DNA of 64,000 nucleotides from Mansonella perstans (taxonomy: Eukaryota > Nematoda > Chromadorea > Rhabditida > Onchocercidae): positions 1 through 64,000 of the forward strand of contig JBAMDO010000028.1 in NCBI GenBank assembly GCA_037074765.1, in the 5' to 3' direction. The first letter of the stretch is position 1, and each line of letters begins with the position of its first letter. The notes beneath the pieces are model-generated. The model did not search any database. It saw only the letters and a list, made by a program, of their open reading frames with translations, and was not told where the DNA came from. A program made the position numbers and the translations under genes. Of this stretch, positions 1-12,378 are shown piece after piece.

Positions 1-3000
1 CTTTACCCGGAAAATCTATAAAAAAACTATTCTCGGTTTAATAACATGAATGTGATCGAGAGAAATTGACGAAATTCTGAGACTTTAAAATAAAAGATAA
101 CTTCTAGTCAAGGAAATATTTTTCTCGAGTATTTTTCATAAGACTTTAAAAGATTATCGTAAACACACGTCAACAATTTCTATTTTGTATTGATCGTGCG
201 TAGGTGCGTGCGTATTCGAAGCATACTGCAATATGCGTCTGTACTCGTCCGATTGTCTATCCAGTACCTGAAAAATCTTTGATCAGTTTGCTTCGTGAGT
301 TAACCTTTAACGTTCTAAGATTCTCAGTATAATCTAGAAATATTCCCTATTACAAAATTAAAAAATTAGAGTAAAGATAAAAAATAAAAAAGTATAAAAA
401 AACCTCTAGCTGAGCATGTAACTTTTCGTAATGCACATCCACAGGATCTCGCATTCGATCTACTTCATCGTCAGTTTTCAAAATGCTGTATGTGACTTCA
501 AGTTTCAAAAGATCATCAAGAAGTTTTGTCTTCTCCTGCGAATGAATACTGAATTAGTGGTCTAATTTCAATTACATTCTAACATCAACAATCGCCGCGA
601 AATAGCAGAGATCTGTAAGCTAAATGTATCAGCAAGAGCTGACAATAAGTACTGGACTCTCGTCAAAAAAGAACTATTTTAGGTTAACGAAATAGTAAAA
701 ATTTAAAAAATTTACTCAGTAAAATTTTTTTTCTTAATAATCTTACATCAAAATGCTAGCTAGTTCTTTTTCATCTCTTCCTGAAGCCCATATAGTTAAC
801 AAACAACACAATTAAAAATATGAAATAATTGAAACGAACAATTAAGAGTTCCTGTGAGTTAAGAAGTGGCGGTTTGTTCATACCAAAGTTATGTGGAATA
901 AGTGTGAAAAATCGATTTGTCGCATCCAAGTAATCCTCATATTTAACGCCAACTTCCATTAACTAAATTTTGACTTTAAGTTCATAATGAGTTGGGTGAT
1001 TTTTAAGTAACTTCCTGAGGATTTGTTTTATCTTTTTAGTTTCTAGTAAAAAGCATTTCCATTCTAAAATGTGCTTACTTGTTGCAATTCCGTTAAAATC
1101 TTATATGCACTTTTTATGTGACGAACTGATAATATCCCAAGAGGCATTTTAGCTGTATCAATCTGAAAAAATTACTTTGAAAAGTTTGATAGTCGTCAGT
1201 AAAACAAAGCTTTTTTATAGTTAAGAAAAAAATTTCAAACTAAGCCAAATTCCGCTCCCCTATTGGATAATTTAATAATCCGAAACTTATAAAAAGGAAC
1301 CTACTTCAAGGCTTTCAAGGAGATCATTCATTGCATTAACGTCAAAAATCATTTTAATAATTTCCTGTATCGGTTTTGGCAGCTTTGATAAAGATCCAGG
1401 TTTCACGGCGAATGATTGCAGTTCTTTTGACTGTATTTTATATAAATAAATATAAAGTAAATGTTTATATTTCCAAATTCAAAATATTTTGAAAAATAAT
1501 CTCGAAATCATGCTTTCCTGATGCGTCATCAAAATATAAGGAAATAAATGTGTGAAAAATATGCGTCTAGCAACTGAAATCACAATTTATTGTTCCAAGC
1601 TTGATTTTTAGAAAAGTCGATCCAAAAAATCTTTGCCTATTGTTGACCCAATCTTTCTATGCCTATTGTTTTCCTTTTCAAATTTGATTTATATTTACGG
1701 TAATTTCATGGTTTACAATTTTTACTGCTCAGAGCTGAATTAGATAATCTCAAAATGCTCAAATGACGCTGTGGTATTGTGATCCACAATGTCAGTTGCA
1801 TGGAATAAGTCTTGAAAAAGTATTCTCACGTTTCCATAATGAGTCTCAATAAGCGACATCTTCCCCGGAACTTTTTTGAAATTCTCAACATCCTTCCAAT
1901 TATTTGCTGTCTTTTCATAGAACAACCTGAAATCAAATGTCAGTGAGGTTTGATTATAAATATTCAATTTTGCATAAATTAATATGATTGGTCACAAATA
2001 CAACAATAATCAATACTTTTCAAAAGTAATTTTTGCCTCTTCTAAATCTTCATGATATTTATCGGTTTTTGTGCCACCAATATCCGTACCAACACGCCCC
2101 CATGAACGGAACAAATAATACCTAAAAAGTGTAAAATATTTAAATTTATTAGTTCTGCGTATTTTACATTCCTTTATGACATTTCATTGCGAAAAATTTT
2201 CAAGGTGAAAAATTTATGAGGCATTAAAATACTGAAAAATGAACGTCAGCATACTTCTGATTGACATCGTGCTTTAACAGCTGCAATTTATAAAATGAAT
2301 TCGCTCCAGTTTGAAAATCTGCCTTTCCAAGTGTTGTTTCCCAAAGTCTGCCTGATGGAAGGAAAACAGTTTAGAACTTGTAGGGAATTTTCTACTAAAC
2401 TCGACCGGAATATGCTTCAAAATACGTTGATAAATACTTCTCCAGACTTGAGCATTGGTAGACTAAGATCAAGCAATCAAAAACTACTTCTTTAGCGGAT
2501 AAAAGTTAAATGGAATTTCCTAAAGCAGAGTTATACTCTTGCCTAGGAAAGTCTCGAGATTGCTGAGAAGCATGTAATAATCCGTTGTGAATTTCCAAAT
2601 GACGAAAAATCAAAAAATATCTATTTTTTCCAGTAACACTTGAAAAAAAAACGGTTCTAAATTTCTGAAAAGTTTCAGAAAAAAACCATTTTCATCTTTC
2701 CACACATGTACAACTTCCTGAAGCGGGCATGCGACATCAACTACTGTTCCGTTTTTTATAATCTGTCGTTGCATTCCAGAACTAGTACCTACATAAAGAA
2801 AATAAGTCACCATATGCCAATTCCACGTAGTTATTTAATAAATAAAAAAATCAAAAGATTATTAAAAAAAAAGCAATTTACCTCTAGAGTCAGCCTTTTT
2901 GACGTTTATACTTTTGCTATTCATTTCATTAACATTTTGACCAGAGACTTTCAGCAACTCTGGCCTGATAATAAAATCTTCAATGTTCAGAAGAAGAAAA

Positions 3001-5891
3001 GGATGTCACGGAAAAAGCAGAAGAGGCTTTATTTATTGACTAGTAATAGCAGCAAAATAATTCTAAGTTAAAAAAAAAATATATTAATCTTTGATGCACC
3101 TAAAAATTTTCGAGAATTCCTGAAAAAAGAAGCCAAGAAAACATAAAACTCACTTAATTAACTTTTCATGCTCTGGAACGCTATATTCCTTATCTTTTGG
3201 ATCCTGCAACTTTAAAAAAAATTTAGATCTTGTGATAATAAATTTTTATGTAATAAATTTTATTTTTATGATAGTAAAAATTTTCATGCTCCATGTCATC
3301 TACAATTGATTTCCTTTCTTGTTTGCAACCTTTCTTTTTCGCCCAACAAAAACGCACGAAACATTAAATTTGCCATGTTGAAATTTTTTCTCTAAAACAG
3401 AATGCATCTTAAATACCTTGACTTTGAAATTCTTAAATTCAGAAATGCTTCTTTTCATTTCATCAGGAACGACAAACGGTTTTCGAGGTGGGTTGCGACA
3501 TTTATACATACAATGTGTATATTCAGAAATATAACCAGTACAAATATAACTTTGTTCTGATGAGCTAAAAAGGGAGAAACAAATTAGAACGAATAAAACA
3601 TAATCCGAAAATTCAAAATGCAATACTGACATTGTGTCTATTGCAACTAATGATTTGGAGATAAAGTACTAGTTTAAGAACCAAAAAACCTCATTGCTTT
3701 TTACGATAAAATTATATATAGTGGTAATTTTCTACAGCTAGAAGAAAGAATACTAAGGAAAAATATTACGAATCTAAGGAAGCCAAAAAATAATTTTTTC
3801 CTACTTTTACAGCAAATTAGGAAAAATTCACCTGTAAACAATGTTACCTTCTTTACACTGCTCACAAGGGAGAGGACAGCCAAAAACCATACAATCAACG
3901 AGACGATCCAACAGCTACAACAGGAGTTTTTAAAAGTGTTTCTTTATAAGTACCTCAACCGAACTAAAACTAATGGACAATATTGCAAGAAAAAAATTTT
4001 GGAAGGGTTTGAAACATTAAGTGTATTTTAATCTTTTAGAGAAATATTCCTCAGTAATTCTCCGATACAAAAATTATAAGGGATTTACCTTCGACTCTCC
4101 ACCATGTTTAGGAAGTGCCTGGTTATTGGCTTGCAGCAAATTTTGCATATCGCTTTTACTCAAACATTTTGATAATTTTTTTCTCATTGACCACATTTCG
4201 TCAGCTTGTTTCTATAAAAGTTTAAATTAAAAGAATTGCTTATAAATACTGCTGAAAAGATAAATTTTATAAGCTACCTTAAGACGCTTCATCTTCTGTT
4301 TATCAGATTCATCCACTTTTGCTTTTTTAGCCAGATTGTCGTCGATTTCTGTCGACTTTCTCTTTGTGCTGGTCTCTGTTTGCTTATTATACATTGTTTT
4401 CAAAATATTTTGATCAGATTTCGACAAATCTTGAAAACCAACAATTCTGAAAACCTCATCATAATAATTGGAAAAGTGGAAGGAGGAAGTTTATACAATC
4501 CTTTTCGAAACCTTCTAAAAAAATTACAAAAAAAACTTCATTATCAAGTTCATAAAAATTCCCGACTTAATCCGGAACTGCTTAAATTTCCATATCTGAT
4601 ACGAACTTTTCAGCACAACCATTATATTGTTGCATTTCCTCAAAACAACTCAGGTGATACCATGCTGATTTCATCCCAAGTCTGAGCGTATCCTGCAAGT
4701 ATATTCAGAATTCATATTCTCCCAGAAATAAAGAAATTGATGTTAAATGAGCACTAACGTAGCATGTTATTCAAGGTAATAAATGAAGCACTGAAAAAAC
4801 AGTTAAATACTACTGAAACCTAACAACTTTTTCGCACACGAGAACCTTTTCAATATTTTCTTTGCAATGCGCGCATTTGCTGCGACCAGTTACAGCATAT
4901 TTAGCGATAAGCATAGCAGAGAGCTCTTCCGCACAACATACTCCAGCTAAATGATACAGTATTTATTCATTTTAACTAATAAAATATCACCGCTTTGATC
5001 GAATAGCTGAATGCTATAATTGGAAGATAAAAAAAAATTTTTTCATTACACTAGAAAGTAAAACGTAGTCTAAAAGAACAAGAAATGAAATAAAACAACA
5101 TGTTAAAAATCACACGTTAAGCCGCTATATTTTTTATCAAAACAGCAATTAAAAGCAATGCTAAAAGTTTTAATCAAAATATACTTCAGACTTTTTTTCA
5201 CCAACTTCGCAGAAAAAAATACGGTTTCAGTAGAACCTTGATTTTCGTTTATTTTTTTACGAATTCGTTCCTGATCATCCCACTTCAGAAGTTCAATGCC
5301 ACGAATAGATGCTTCACTAATGTCATTTCGCTTTATTTTTTTCCAGAAACAAGTGAAGTGAAACCTGAAAAAGAACCCTTGTCAAAAATTCTACTACGGA
5401 AGAAATGAGTTCTATATTGAGATTAAAAATTATACCAGTTGTCCTGTAATCCATCAAAAAAACGACTCGGTTTCCGTAGAGACATGCGAAGAGAGTCCTA
5501 AAATTCTTATATATATATATGAATTTTTTTTTAAAAATATGTTAAAATCAACATAAAATTAGAGTAATAAAATTAGACATTATTGGCAAAATTCTAATTA
5601 TATTCTTCTTCTCTAATAAAATTTGAAAACATTTATCTTTAAGTGTACTTTATTTCTATTTTCGGTGTCCTTTTTTCTAGACTAATAACAAAGCCAATAA
5701 GCAAACTGTCATTATTTAATGGTGAAAAATCTTTCGAAACAAATTTTAAATCTTTTCTATACGTAAATGAATCACTGGTTGAATTTAAATAAATTTACCT
5801 GCGAAATTAAACCATCACAACCTTTGCAAGCAGCACGATTACTTTTAGCATACTCTGCACCATAAGGTAAATCTTTCTGAGACACAGCCAT
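1..5891 (-). CDS. parp-1: Poly(ADP-ribose) polymerase 1 (PARP-1), partial, catalytic domain beyond the left edge
   Basis: Nuclear DNA-break sensor that makes poly(ADP-ribose) from NAD+. Exons read from 5891 leftward: 5799-5891, 5436-5497, 5237-5364, 4820-4946, two small uncertain exons near 4650-4790, 4278-4446, 4089-4211, 3848-3914, 3417-3556, 3154-3203, 2882-2964, 2687-2788, 2255-2351, 2017-2121, 1830-1926, 1305-1430, 1079-1162, 840-962, 404-535, 169-267 and 1-15. They give about 699 residues in one phase. Order: zinc finger 1 (EYAKSNRAACKGC then FHFTCFW), zinc finger 2 start (TGRSKCAHC), a PADR1/zinc-ribbon region (CEQC, ICTGYISEYTHC), WGR domain (FRSWGRVGTDIGG) and the helical regulatory domain (KMPLGILS, LIPHNFGM). 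Only about 5 residues after the helical domain are present, so the H-Y-E catalytic triad is not visible. There is no room for a BRCT domain, as in C. elegans PARP-1. The second half of finger 2 is not resolved. Identity is sure; the splicing at 4650-4820 is not. Confidence 0.95.
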
Positions 5892-5904
5892 CGTTGCAAC
5901 GAAT

Positions 5905-6115
5905 GAACGACTTCACGTCTGAAATATGCGACGTCGTTGAATTCGCTCTCAACGACTTTACGCCTGAAATATGCGACGTCGTTGAATTCGCTCTCAACGA
6001 CTTTACGTCTGAAATATGCGACGTCGTTGAATTCGCTCTCAACGACTTTACGCCTGAAATATGCGACACCGTTGAATTCGCTCTCAACGATTTTACGCCT
6101 GAAATATGCGGGCGC
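5905..6115. repeat. 45-bp minisatellite, about 4.7 copies, abutting the PARP-1 start codon
   Basis: The same phase point recurs at 5908, 5953, 5998, 6043 and 6088, exactly 45 bp apart, with only a few substitutions between copies. Because 45 is a multiple of three, several frames on both strands stay open, but the peptides are simple 15-residue repeats and not a gene. Each unit junction holds an 8-bp inverted repeat, GTCGTTGA with TCAACGAC, around an 8-nt spacer. The array ends only about 15 bp upstream of the PARP-1 ATG and so must lie in its 5' UTR or core promoter. Confidence 0.95.
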
Positions 6116-6149
6116 CAATAAAGAAGATTTGAAAAATGGTTTGTCACAC

Positions 6150-6174
6150 TGATCGTTTCATTGTGAAACGATCA
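6150..6174. repeat. Perfect 11-bp inverted repeat with 3-nt loop
   Basis: TGATCGTTTCA (6150-6160) is followed by TTG and then by its exact reverse complement (6164-6174). It sits just upstream of the PARP-1 minisatellite. It could be a protein-binding palindrome or the remnant of a small element; the sequence alone does not say which. Confidence 0.8.
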
Positions 6175-6410
6175 TGGCTTAATAATTACGGTAATCAATC
6201 ACTAATTGATCAGAGAAGCTGATGAGATATGAACTGAAAATATGAAATGATTTTTGAAATTTTATGGAATAAAATGAATTAATTAACGAAAATTCAAATA
6301 GGAGATTGAATATTCTTAAAGTAAGCTGAATGTTTTGCATAATGAGCACTGCAACTTTGTCCAAACATATTTTTAGAGAATAGATTTTCAGAAGTTTTCT
6401 ACGAAGGATG

Positions 6411-6488
6411 GATGACCTTATGACATTGGAAATGATACATTCACTGGATGATGACCTTATGACTATTAGAAATGACACACTCACTGAA
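6411..6488. repeat. Tandem duplication, 39-bp period, two diverged copies
   Basis: GATGACCTTATGA begins at 6411 and again at 6450. The following bases match with several substitutions (AAATGATACATTCACTG against AAATGACACACTCACTG). Confidence 0.8.
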
Positions 6489-7082
6489 TGATTTTTTTAA
6501 AATTGTCTTCTGCTCAGTGAATTTTTAAATGACAGCCTTAGCGTGATGGCATAAAAGTATCGTAAGTGATTTGTTTTTTTTAGTGGTTTCAAGTATGAAT
6601 GAAATTTTTAACAATTTTTTTTATCATCTTTTTTAAATTATTTTTTTTTATTAAAAATTATAGGTTTTAGTATTACAAAGATAAGACATACGCTTAGATT
6701 ACATATCTTTAGCATCGTTTAAACATCAACATTTGTTACATAGAAAATTCATTTGATAGATTTAGAAATTAAAATGATTAAAATTTTCACTTTTAGCAAA
6801 ATATCTCAGAATAAAACATAAACTTCGTCACCTATATTTTTGTACATAACTTTTTAAACCAACGATGAAAGACAACAATGATAATACAATGGAAATGAAG
6901 CATAGTATCGGGAAAGTTTTATCTCGTATGGCACAGTCGAATCTTAAACTTGAATAATTAAACTTTCCATTAAAAGAATTGGATAATAATGCAAGAGTTA
7001 TATGACAATTATAAACAATGAAAATTTAATGGTAAAATTAACATAAATAAATAAGAGGTGATAATAAGGAGAACAAAAATCA

Positions 7083-7242
7083 GTCGTTGGTAGGTATGAA
7101 TAGACTAAAAATGATAGTGATGGAAGGATTGATACTGTAAATAGTAGTAACTGAGGATTGGAGTCGTTGGTAGGTATGAATAGACTAAAAATGATAGTGA
7201 TGGAAGGATTGATACTGTAAATAGTAGTAACTGAGGATTGGA
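7083..7242. repeat. Perfect 80-bp tandem duplication
   Basis: The segment 7083-7162 is repeated base for base at 7163-7242. Identity between copies implies a very recent duplication, or an assembly artefact. Nothing coding is seen in it. Confidence 0.95.
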
Positions 7243-9315
7243 ATCCGTAGAAAGACTAATCGTATCTGAGCTGAGTTTAAAAAGAATTGAAGCTCATAAG
7301 AAAGCAAAATTCTTTATAAAGATGGGCGTAATTTAAACAAAACAATACATTACATGTAAGCATAATGATCAAACAAAGAATCTTAGAACAATAGCCGCCA
7401 TACAATGAAAAAGGAAATAAACAAATCATCACTTCATACACACAATGAAAAACAACCTTTGTGTAAGAGAATCCTTTGTATGAAAATATCCTTAACAACT
7501 ATTAATTTTGCAAAAATTCTACAGAATCAGATTTTATTTTGTTTCTTCCTATTTGCATTAGGCATTATAATCACAAAGATGACAGCTAACACGAGCTATT
7601 TAGTTGTATCCAACATATATCCTCGCTATATTCAACACTTAACATAATCGATTCAATTAAATTTTCCAGTATATGGTTGTTCCGATACACGACACACGTA
7701 TTCCACGTTACCATTTCTTTCGCTAATTTACGCCATACTAAGAATGCGTTTGATTTATTTCTTTTTTTTGTATCTTTTCTGTCTCTTTCATTTAATCAAT
7801 TTTTTTATTTGTTTTGAGTTAATTAATTCAGGTTCAAATTTGATCTGTCAAATTCCGTTCAATAAAGCACTATTCAATGCAAAAAAAACTAAACTTGCAC
7901 ATTTGCATCCATGACTTGAAATTTCCAATAATTCATTCCGATTAGCTTATTCTTTTTTCAGATTGTGGTCAACTTTAGCAAAATATTAAAATCGTTCTGT
8001 TTACAAGTGTTTAACCACACCAAATTAAATAATTCGGATATTTCAGAAGAATTGAAGCGGCTTTTTTTTTTAAAGCTTTCGCTTCCATAAACTTTATTGT
8101 AATCGAATCGATGTCATCAGTATATCTCATTCAAATCTTTAGCAAGCTTTCATTTTATATTACTGTTAAAATAATTGAACACTTTTTTTGTCATGAATAG
8201 GCCTGTCTATAAGATATAATTGTAAAGCAAAGATACAGTTAAAAAAAGGCTTGAGTTTTTGATATGCTGGAAATATTCATTTTAACAATTTTACATACAA
8301 TTGTTGCATTGCTCCTCTCCGCTTCTTGTACGTCATTTCATTTGTTCAGAATAACTGATCAAAATGAAACTTTTTTCAAGTGGTCTCACGTACGTTAATG
8401 CAATACAGAAACTTTTATTACCACTTACTTTGCACATTTTGAAGCAAAGTATACATAAAATGGGTATTTACATACAAATGATTCATCTTAACAGTATGAT
8501 TGACGATTGTCAGAAATGAGTTAACAATATTGAGTTAACATGCTCTATGATACCATAACTAAGATTTGATAAACATCAGTATATTCTTGCTAGAATAACG
8601 ATCATCTTCTATCAGATGAGAGATGAATTACTAAAAAAACATCTTTTTCGAAATAAATAAAGTCAAAATAATTTTTTTTTTTAAAATCAAAGGTAATAAA
8701 TTATTCTTCCGAAAGTTTGCTCAATTGTTTGTAAGAGGGTAAATTTTGAATGAATGGAACTATTTTAAAAAATAGGTCTAATGCTCATATCGTCATATTT
8801 GAGCAAGACAGTGATCAATATGTCGTAGATGACATCTCCATTCTAAAAGACTTATTGTATTATCCAGGTTGGTTTTGATTTGATTTGCATGTTAAACCAT
8901 CAACTATTAGTACATTTAATTGCATTAATTTTCATTTTAAATGAACATTACAGAAGTGCTTTGGATGAACATGAAGATGGTAAATTTATCAAGAAATGTA
9001 TGAAATAATGACGGAGTGATGAAACCAATTATTTCCTCTCTCTTTTATCAAAAATATCACTTCTCTCTTTTCTCTTCTGATCTTTTATCATTTCTCTCTT
9101 GTTCTTGTTTATCTTATGAACATTGAAAGAGTCTTAAGAAAATACTCTCAATAACTGATAGAAGTGGCATAAATTTACGATAAATGCCAGTAGCATTCCT
9201 CAGATCAGATAAATTGTAGAACATTCAGACAAAAAAACATAATAAATGACTTTTCAAATTTATCAAATTTTATTTGCGAGATTAAAATTACGCCTAAGCG
9301 AATCAGAATGTTTCA

Positions 9316-11698
9316 TCATTCTTTTACATGCCGCAATTGTTTTCCCTCAGTGTCACTAGCAATTATCACCTGCAACATAAAGAAATTTTTCTGAGAAAGA
9401 TTTTTGAAAGTAACTAATTCTAGAATAAAGGTCAAGGAAAAATTGGAGAAATAAACTTTTTCAAGATTTTATGTCTTTTACCTCATCCAACTAACTACTG
9501 CACACTACTGATCGCTTATTATATTCAGTACAAGATTTATGGCATTATCTATTGTATCGCACGTTTAATTTATTTTCAGTTTTGAGGATAATATTATAAG
9601 TGCCCATACAAGTCTGTTTTCTTTTTTTGGAAATTTTCCAATGAGAATATCATTTAGAAACTACATGTTTCTGATGAATTGAATTCAAAATTAGCCCAGT
9701 TGTTTAATCGTAGTTTGAACTTATGGATTATTTCATTGCTTTCAGATCAAATTTTTGAAAGATTTCTGTTAACTTACATTTTGCTTTTCTTCTGATGCAA
9801 TTTTCACAATTTTGCCATGATCGGCCTCTTCTCTTTTACTGGTTTTTGTTTTCATTATTCCAGGCTAAAATGTATAAAGTTTGTTCAAATTTTTTTGTTA
9901 CAAGCATAGTATTGACAGTAATCGAAGAAAAAAATGAATCTTTGATAGTTGAGATTTTTTTTTAAATTTAACTTTCTTAGTTTCCATTATTTCCATCATT
10001 TTTTGCGTCTGACGGGTTACTATTTCTCGAACATCAGATGCCGCTGCAATTGACGGTGGTTGCATTTCAGATGCAGTAATGGCATCATCCGCCCATTCCT
10101 TTGCTTTTCCGGATACCGGGCGTTCAATGCACATGCTAACAAGATTCTTCTTCTGAAAAGCGAAAAACATAAGGCACAAAGGCTCTATCTGTCTTTTCTT
10201 TGTGATAAGACATTTAAGAAACGAAATTTGTATCGCAAATAAGCAATTAGCTGCCAATTTCTCAACAAATGCAATATGTGAAATTTCATATTATAATCTA
10301 CATATAATTTGCTGGTAAATTAAGAATCACAAACCTTAAGAGCTCGAAGAAGCAAACTTCTTGCAACTTCTTTATCGGTCACTTTTATACCATCGATATC
10401 AATGATGTGATCTTTCTCCTGAAGTGACTGTGCTACCAATGAACCTGAAAATAGTTGGGACAAGTCGGATTCGCACTTCCTAAATCTTAAAAAAATGGAA
10501 TTAACAGGAATTGAAATTCTCATTCAAATGCCTTCTTTTTTACACTTGTCTTTTATCATCTCCTATCCACGAAGGAATGTTATATTCTGTGTTGCAAAAA
10601 TATTATACGATAATGCAGGAACTACGAAAAAATTTATGTTTGCAGCATGACGTTACTGCACATATCTGAAGCAATGACGCAGAATTATTAGAAATTTGAT
10701 GGCAAGTTAATAGTTGTTTTCCTTCTTTTTCATCCATTTCGAAATATTGCATTGAAACAGGGAAAAATTAACTTTCATTTTGGAATAAATGAAGTTGTCT
10801 ACGAGTTGTATATAGAAATAGGACCTGGATCAATACGTGATACGATCACGTTATTTTGATAATGCTTAATTCCAAGCCCGAATTTACATCCTTTTATGTA
10901 CTTAATTTGAACGTAATGATATGTGAAGCCTTCACGACGTTTAAATAAATTTTGACAATGTTGTGGAATATTATCCTGAACCGTCTGAAACCATTTCTAC
11001 ATGAATATTTTTTCTCTTTCTAGCAAAACTTAAATTTCCTCACTTAAATAAGTTTAAAGACCTATAATAGGCTAGTAATGATAATTACACTTTGCAGTCC
11101 GCGATCAAACACAATTCGAATTGTTGCACCAGCTGCTTCAATTGCCTCCTTGGCTTCCTCAACTGTTTGAACTGTACGATTCCCAATCTTCAATTCTTCC
11201 ATTAATTTTATTTACACCCATCATACACGTTATTTATCTGTTCATCGTTTATTCTAGACTTTTTTATTTTTGTTGTTTGGATGGATTTCAGTTTTCCTAT
11301 ATAAATTTTTGAATGCAATTTTAGGACAATTTCAAAGATTAAGAATGAAGAGCACATGTAAAATTTAATGATTTCTATTAGAACAGAATATTCTGCCATT
11401 ATCTTCTAAAAAAATTTTTTATCGAAAATCAATCTCATATTTCCTTATTTCTTTAGTAGTTGAATTTGGAAATTGTAGAAAAATACGACGAGCAATTCTT
11501 CCTAGTTTTTATGTTAAAATAAAACTCAAATTTACTTGAATAATGTGATCCCCGCATAATAATTTACCGTCGCAAGGACCTTGTTTAGTTATCTCAATGA
11601 CCTGTAAATTTTCGTCAACACGCATCCCTAATAAGCCTTCTTTATTTGTTTCAATGGTCACCTCTTCATGTCGTTCTTTTTCTTCTGACGATTGCAAA
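9316..11698 (-). CDS. Two-PDZ-domain protein, 5' end not identified
   Basis: Seven exons were resolved: 11536-11698, 11089-11187, 10825-10984, 10335-10444, 9973-10152, 9778-9864 and 9316-9369 (stop), all joining in phase for about 285 residues. PDZ1 spans the first two exons, with the carboxylate loop GLLGMRV, then CGDHIIQIGNRTV and TIRIVFDRG. PDZ2 spans the third to fifth exons, with the loop KFGLGIKHYQ, then RIDPGSLVAQSL, DHIIDIDGIKV and LVSMCIERP. A polar, Lys/Glu-rich tail follows and ends HVKE. The first exon seen begins in mid-codon, so at least one upstream exon with the ATG is missing from this model. PDZ domains bind C-terminal peptides and build scaffolds; there is no catalytic domain and no membrane segment here. 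It resembles a nematode family of small PDZ proteins, but I do not recognise a named orthologue. Confidence 0.85.
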
Positions 11699-12378
11699 CT
11701 GCAGATGTAAAAGAAGAATGATGTGAAATCATTTTGCAGTTATTTCATGAACACGTCAAATTGTGTCAAGAAGTAAAAAATAATTGGATAAATGTCTTGT
11801 TCACTAATTTATTCATTCCAATTATTTGCTTGTTAACTTCAAAAGGTAAGAAAAAACAAATGTCTTCGATACAGTATTAATACATTGTTTTAGTTTCAAA
11901 ATATTGACAAAACTTAAGGCGGAAATATCGTTAATTATGACTGAACTTATAATTTTCGAAGTTCATATAATTGTGAGAAGATTTACTTAGACATTGCTTA
12001 ATATTGCAACGACACCGTCCAAATTATTTAAAAAAAAAAAGTCAGTTAGAAGGAAGAAGGTGAACTCATTCTTTATATAGTCGCCATCTTAATAAAATAA
12101 AATAAAAATTTGCATGCAAATATTAAAAACAATGACATTTAAATGATGCAGTAAGGTTTTCTTGACCATGCTAACTGCAGGGAAAAGTTCGAATAGTAAA
12201 GGTCAATATGTAAATATTCCCAATCAGATGAGGAAAAATCCACCGACTCATTACATGCGAGTTCCCTTCAATTATAGAGCTCGGTGAAAGATTAACAATG
12301 TTAACTTTATGGCCAACAAAATGTACGATCTATGTAAAGAAATGAGGACAAGAAAGGAAGAGAAAGTTTGGTGTAATT

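Larger units (their letters stand above)
6175..9315. other. Intergenic spacer between PARP-1 and the PDZ-protein gene
   Basis: About 3.1 kb of AT-rich DNA upstream of PARP-1 and downstream of the PDZ gene. It contains two short tandem duplications, listed separately, and scattered short open frames with low-complexity translations. I see no exon with convincing splice sites, no tRNA and no transposon termini. Confidence 0.6.

Noticed and set aside
2706..3071. 121-codon open frame on the plus strand
   Set aside because: Antisense to PARP-1 exons; Lys/Leu/Phe-biased translation.
4236..4685. 149-codon open frame on the plus strand
   Set aside because: Lies antisense to PARP-1 exons with conserved reading on the minus strand; no motif of its own.
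5807..6152. Four overlapping open frames on both strands encoding 15-residue repeats
   Set aside because: They arise because the 45-bp minisatellite has a period divisible by three; no splice sites, start context or domain support them.
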